This document shows, one piece after another, positions 61,590-64,000 of a DNA stretch of 64,000 nt. A program made the translations under genes and the position numbers. Within the stretch, counting starts at the first letter, position 1; the number at the start of each line of letters is the position of its first letter. Under the pieces are notes generated by a model, which saw only the letters and a list, made by a program, of their open reading frames with translations, had not been told where the DNA came from and made no database searches. The DNA is from Hirschia sp964351655 (GTDB taxonomy: Bacteria; Pseudomonadota; Alphaproteobacteria; Caulobacterales; Hyphomonadaceae): the NCBI GenBank assembly GCA_964351655.1, contig CAYGPD010000003.1, forward strand, positions 102,431 to 166,430. The letters run 5' to 3'.

Positions 61590-62153
61590 ATGATTCATTC
61601 CCCCTCGACTGAACTTACGCAAGTCAGAATACGTAGCGTAAGAGCTGATGAAATAGACACTCTCCAGCATATCGATTTGAAGTCCTCAGAACTTTTCAAA
61701 GGCACTGGCCTAATAGATTTTGGAGATAATTCCGCTCAGCTTCTACCCATTCCTGAAGCACGCCTAAGAAACGGATTGGGAGATAGTTTATTATGGGTCG
61801 CAACAACGGATCGCGATATACCAATTGGGTTTGTTCTGTGCGCACATAAGCAAAATAGTCTATATCTTGATCAAGTATCGGTTCTTCCAGAGTTTGGACG
61901 CCAAGGAATTGGCAGACGTTTGGTGCAAGTGGCCATAGAAGAAACACGTCTACAAGGGTATGACTATATCAGCCTCTCAACTTTTAGAGATATTCCATGG
62001 AATGGAAAATTTTATCGGAGTATGGGTTTCAAAGAAATTCCAAATCGTAAACTTCTAGACTGGCAATTAGAATTGACTCAGCTTCAACGTGCCACAATGG
62101 ACATTTCTAAACGTTGCTTCATGAAGAAGTCTGTGAAACGACTATTCTTCTAA
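61590..62153 (+). CDS. GNAT-family N-acetyltransferase
   Basis: 187 residues. The acetyl-CoA site is clear: SLYLDQVSVLPEFGRQGIGRRLVQVAIEETR (motif A with QGIGRR), followed by ISLSTFRDIPWNGKFYRSMGFKEI. A basic, Lys/Arg-rich C-terminal tail of about 30 residues follows the domain. The substrate is unknown. It is 48 bases upstream of hemB and may share its transcript. Confidence 0.88.
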   Translation: MIHSPSTELTQVRIRSVRADEIDTLQHIDLKSSELFKGTGLIDFGDNSAQLLPIPEARLRNGLGDSLLWVATTDRDIPIGFVLCAHKQNSLYLDQVSVLPEFGRQGIGRRLVQVAIEETRLQGYDYISLSTFRDIPWNGKFYRSMGFKEIPNRKLLDWQLELTQLQRATMDISKRCFMKKSVKRLFF

Positions 62154-62201
62154 GATATTAGCTTAAACGACACCATTATTGACTAGAAAGGTCCCCCTTC
62201 T

Positions 62202-63185
62202 ATGGCCTTCCCCGCTACCCGTTTGCGACGCACACGACAATCAGATTGGGTACGCCGCTTAACGCGCGAAACCAGACCCACTGTAGATGACCTTGTATGG
62301 TCGATGATTATACATGATGGAACGGATGCGCGTATTCCAATTACGGCCATGCCTGGAATTGATCGTTTAAATATTGATGAGGCGGCTAAAGCTGCAAAGC
62401 GTGCGCAAGAATTGGGTATCCCAGCGATTGCTATCTTTCCTAATATTAACCCATCCAAGAAAGATGAGGAGGGAAGCGAAGCACTTAATCCAAAGGGGTT
62501 AATTCCTGAAGTTATTCGCGCTATGAAAGCAGCTGCGCCAGATGTGGGCATAATTTGCGATGTTGCATTGGACCCTTTCACTTCACATGGCCATGATGGA
62601 TTAATTGATGGCAATGGCTATGTGCTAAACGATGAAACCAGCAAATTACTTGTTGCTCAAGCAATTGTGCAGGCCCAAGCGGGCGCTGATATCGTCGCCC
62701 CTTCAGATATGATGGATGGGCGCGTGGGTGCGATACGAACAGGGTTGGAATCGGCCGGCCACACAAATACGCTTATTCTTTCTTACGCTGCAAAATATGC
62801 CTCCGCTTTTTACGGCCCTTATCGTGAAGCGGTTGGTTCGGCTGCACTACTAAAAAGCGATAAAAAAACGTATCAAATGGACTTTGGAAACACCCAAGAA
62901 GCTATTCGCGAAGTGGCGATGGATATTGAGGAAGGCGCAGACATGGTTATGGTCAAGCCCGGCTTACCCTATCTAGATATTGTTCAGCGTGTATCGCGTG
63001 AATTGCATGTGCCGACTTTAGCCTTCCATGTTTCAGGTGAATATGCGGCAATTCAAGCCTCAGCTCAACGCGGATGGATTGATGAAGAGCGTGCAATTGT
63101 AGAAATTATTGGCGCATTTAAACGCGCTGGTGCTTCTGGTGTCGTGACATATAATGCCGATAAATTAGCGCAACTTTTAAGCTAG
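62202..63185 (+). CDS. hemB: Delta-aminolevulinic acid dehydratase (porphobilinogen synthase)
   Basis: 327 residues. Joins two aminolevulinates to porphobilinogen. Schiff-base lysines in ILSYAAKYASAFYGPYREA and MVKPGLPYLD are intact. At the metal site it reads DVALDPFTSHGHDG in place of the Cys-rich zinc site, which is the Mg/K-dependent type of Alphaproteobacteria. Normal length. Confidence 0.97.
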   Translation: MAFPATRLRRTRQSDWVRRLTRETRPTVDDLVWSMIIHDGTDARIPITAMPGIDRLNIDEAAKAAKRAQELGIPAIAIFPNINPSKKDEEGSEALNPKGLIPEVIRAMKAAAPDVGIICDVALDPFTSHGHDGLIDGNGYVLNDETSKLLVAQAIVQAQAGADIVAPSDMMDGRVGAIRTGLESAGHTNTLILSYAAKYASAFYGPYREAVGSAALLKSDKKTYQMDFGNTQEAIREVAMDIEEGADMVMVKPGLPYLDIVQRVSRELHVPTLAFHVSGEYAAIQASAQRGWIDEERAIVEIIGAFKRAGASGVVTYNADKLAQLLS

Positions 63186-63225
63186 TTGCGCATTTATACT
63201 GTTCTGCCTTTATAGGAATTTCCCC

Positions 63226-63915
63226 ATGTTTACAGTGCATCACCTCAACAACTCACGCTCACAGCGCGTATTGTGGCTTCTTGAAGAACTGGAATTTACT
63301 TACCAGATCAAGTTTTACCAACGTGATGCCAAAACGATGTTGGCACCACCTGAACTGAAAAAAGTGCACCCACTGGGTAAATCTCCTGTATTGCAGGATA
63401 ATGATTACACCATCGCAGAAACAGGGGCTATCTTCAGCTATCTGCTCGCCAAATACGGAACCGGCCCACTCTCTCCTTCTTTCGACACCAAAGACGGTAT
63501 CGCGCTTCAGCATTGGCTCCATTATGCTGAAGGCTCCGCAATGCCTCCCTTACTTATGAAACTTGTATTCGACCGCATGCCTTCGAATACGAATTTTTTA
63601 ATGCGCCCACTCGTCAAACAGGTATGCCAGAAAGCAATGACTGCATTTGTGCAACCTCGCCTTCAAGAACATATAGATTACTGGGAAAAGTCCCTTTCAA
63701 AAACGGGTTGGTTTGCCGGCAATAAATTTACAGCTGCAGACATGATAATGAGTTTCCCGCTAGAAGCGGCTGCTTCACGCGCGGGTGCTGATAAAAGCGA
63801 AATCATCATGGATTTCCTTTCACGTATTCATGCACGTCCAGCCTATCAGACGGCATTGGCTAAAGGCGGAGAGTATGCGTATGCGAAGGTGCAAGCGCCA
63901 CACTCAGAGAGCTAA
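63226..63915 (+). CDS. Glutathione S-transferase family protein
   Basis: 229 residues. N-terminal thioredoxin fold (HHLNNSRSQRVLWLLEELEFTYQIKFY, KVHPLGKSPVLQDNDYTIAETGAIFSYL, with the cis-Pro and Glu-Thr of the glutathione site) and an all-helical C-terminal domain with WFAGNKFTAADMIMSFPLEAAASR. The Ser/Asn near residue 8-10 would be the catalytic position. Substrate unknown. 40 bases downstream of hemB and possibly co-transcribed. Confidence 0.92.
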   Translation: MFTVHHLNNSRSQRVLWLLEELEFTYQIKFYQRDAKTMLAPPELKKVHPLGKSPVLQDNDYTIAETGAIFSYLLAKYGTGPLSPSFDTKDGIALQHWLHYAEGSAMPPLLMKLVFDRMPSNTNFLMRPLVKQVCQKAMTAFVQPRLQEHIDYWEKSLSKTGWFAGNKFTAADMIMSFPLEAAASRAGADKSEIIMDFLSRIHARPAYQTALAKGGEYAYAKVQAPHSES

Positions 63916-64000
63916 AGTCTAAATCTTCTCCACAAGACACGCAAATATCTGCACGAGGCAAATGCCTCTGCAGGTATAAAAGGTATTGCCGCGAAGGGCG

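Noticed and set aside
1..64000. CRISPR array, insertion sequence, prophage or rRNA operon
   Set aside because: No repeated spacer pattern, transposase, integrase, phage gene or rRNA sequence was seen.

Overview
The window reads as a chromosomal segment of an AT-leaning, obligately respiring alphaproteobacterium, most likely of the Caulobacterales/Maricaulales side (a Hirschia/Hyphomonas-like genus is my guess, low confidence). The evidence is an ALA synthase HemA (C4 haem pathway), a Mg-type HemB, a MucR regulator, an LdtR-like MarR, a DUF6898 gene beside hemA, a ubiquinol-cytochrome c chaperone gene beside plsX, and an alphaproteobacterial SOS box (GTTC-N7-GTTC). Nothing looks like phage, insertion sequence, CRISPR or integrase.

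Layout. 1-11.8 kb: gyrA (5' part only), ssb and uvrA sharing a divergent, LexA-type control region, two uncharacterised membrane proteins, trmFO, a fused rimB-rimK and a haloacid-dehalogenase-like enzyme with a signal peptide. 11.8-18.1 kb: an NAD(P)-binding protein and aldehyde dehydrogenase pair, a squalene/phytoene-synthase-fold protein of NDUFAF6 type, sodB, a chemotaxis receptor and a free-standing exported TonB C-terminal domain. 18.4-34 kb: a long minus-strand cell-envelope/export block (dgt, SPOR protein, nagZ, scpA, scpB, tatA, tatB, tatC, serS, surE, pcm, nlpD-like, yajC, secD, secF), many members joined by 4-base ATGA/GTGA overlaps, interrupted only by one small plus-strand membrane gene.

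34-44.9 kb is the accessory part: erpA and a DedA protein, then an OafA-type acyltransferase, a PLP-dependent D-cysteine desulfhydrase/ACC deaminase-like enzyme, a PepSY membrane protein divergent from an IclR regulator, a TonB-dependent receptor, and a CpcT/CpeT-like lipoprotein, ending at tRNA-Pro(GGG). A near-identical GATATATC-cored sequence lies upstream of iclR/pepSY, of the receptor (twice, inverted) and of the lipoprotein gene. I read this as one small uptake regulon, and it is the best candidate for an undescribed system here.

45-64 kb returns to housekeeping: merR-ihfA-fabH-plsX-Cbp3-like chaperone, divergent bamE; glyA-nrdR-ribD(reductase only)-ribE-ribBX-ribH-nusB-thiL; mucR; DUF6898 and hemA; an LdtR-like MarR; a 3-hydroxyisobutyryl-CoA hydrolase; a GNAT enzyme; hemB and a glutathione transferase. 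The riboflavin genes lack both the deaminase half of RibD and a functional GTP cyclohydrolase II half of RibBA, so the first two pathway steps must be encoded elsewhere.
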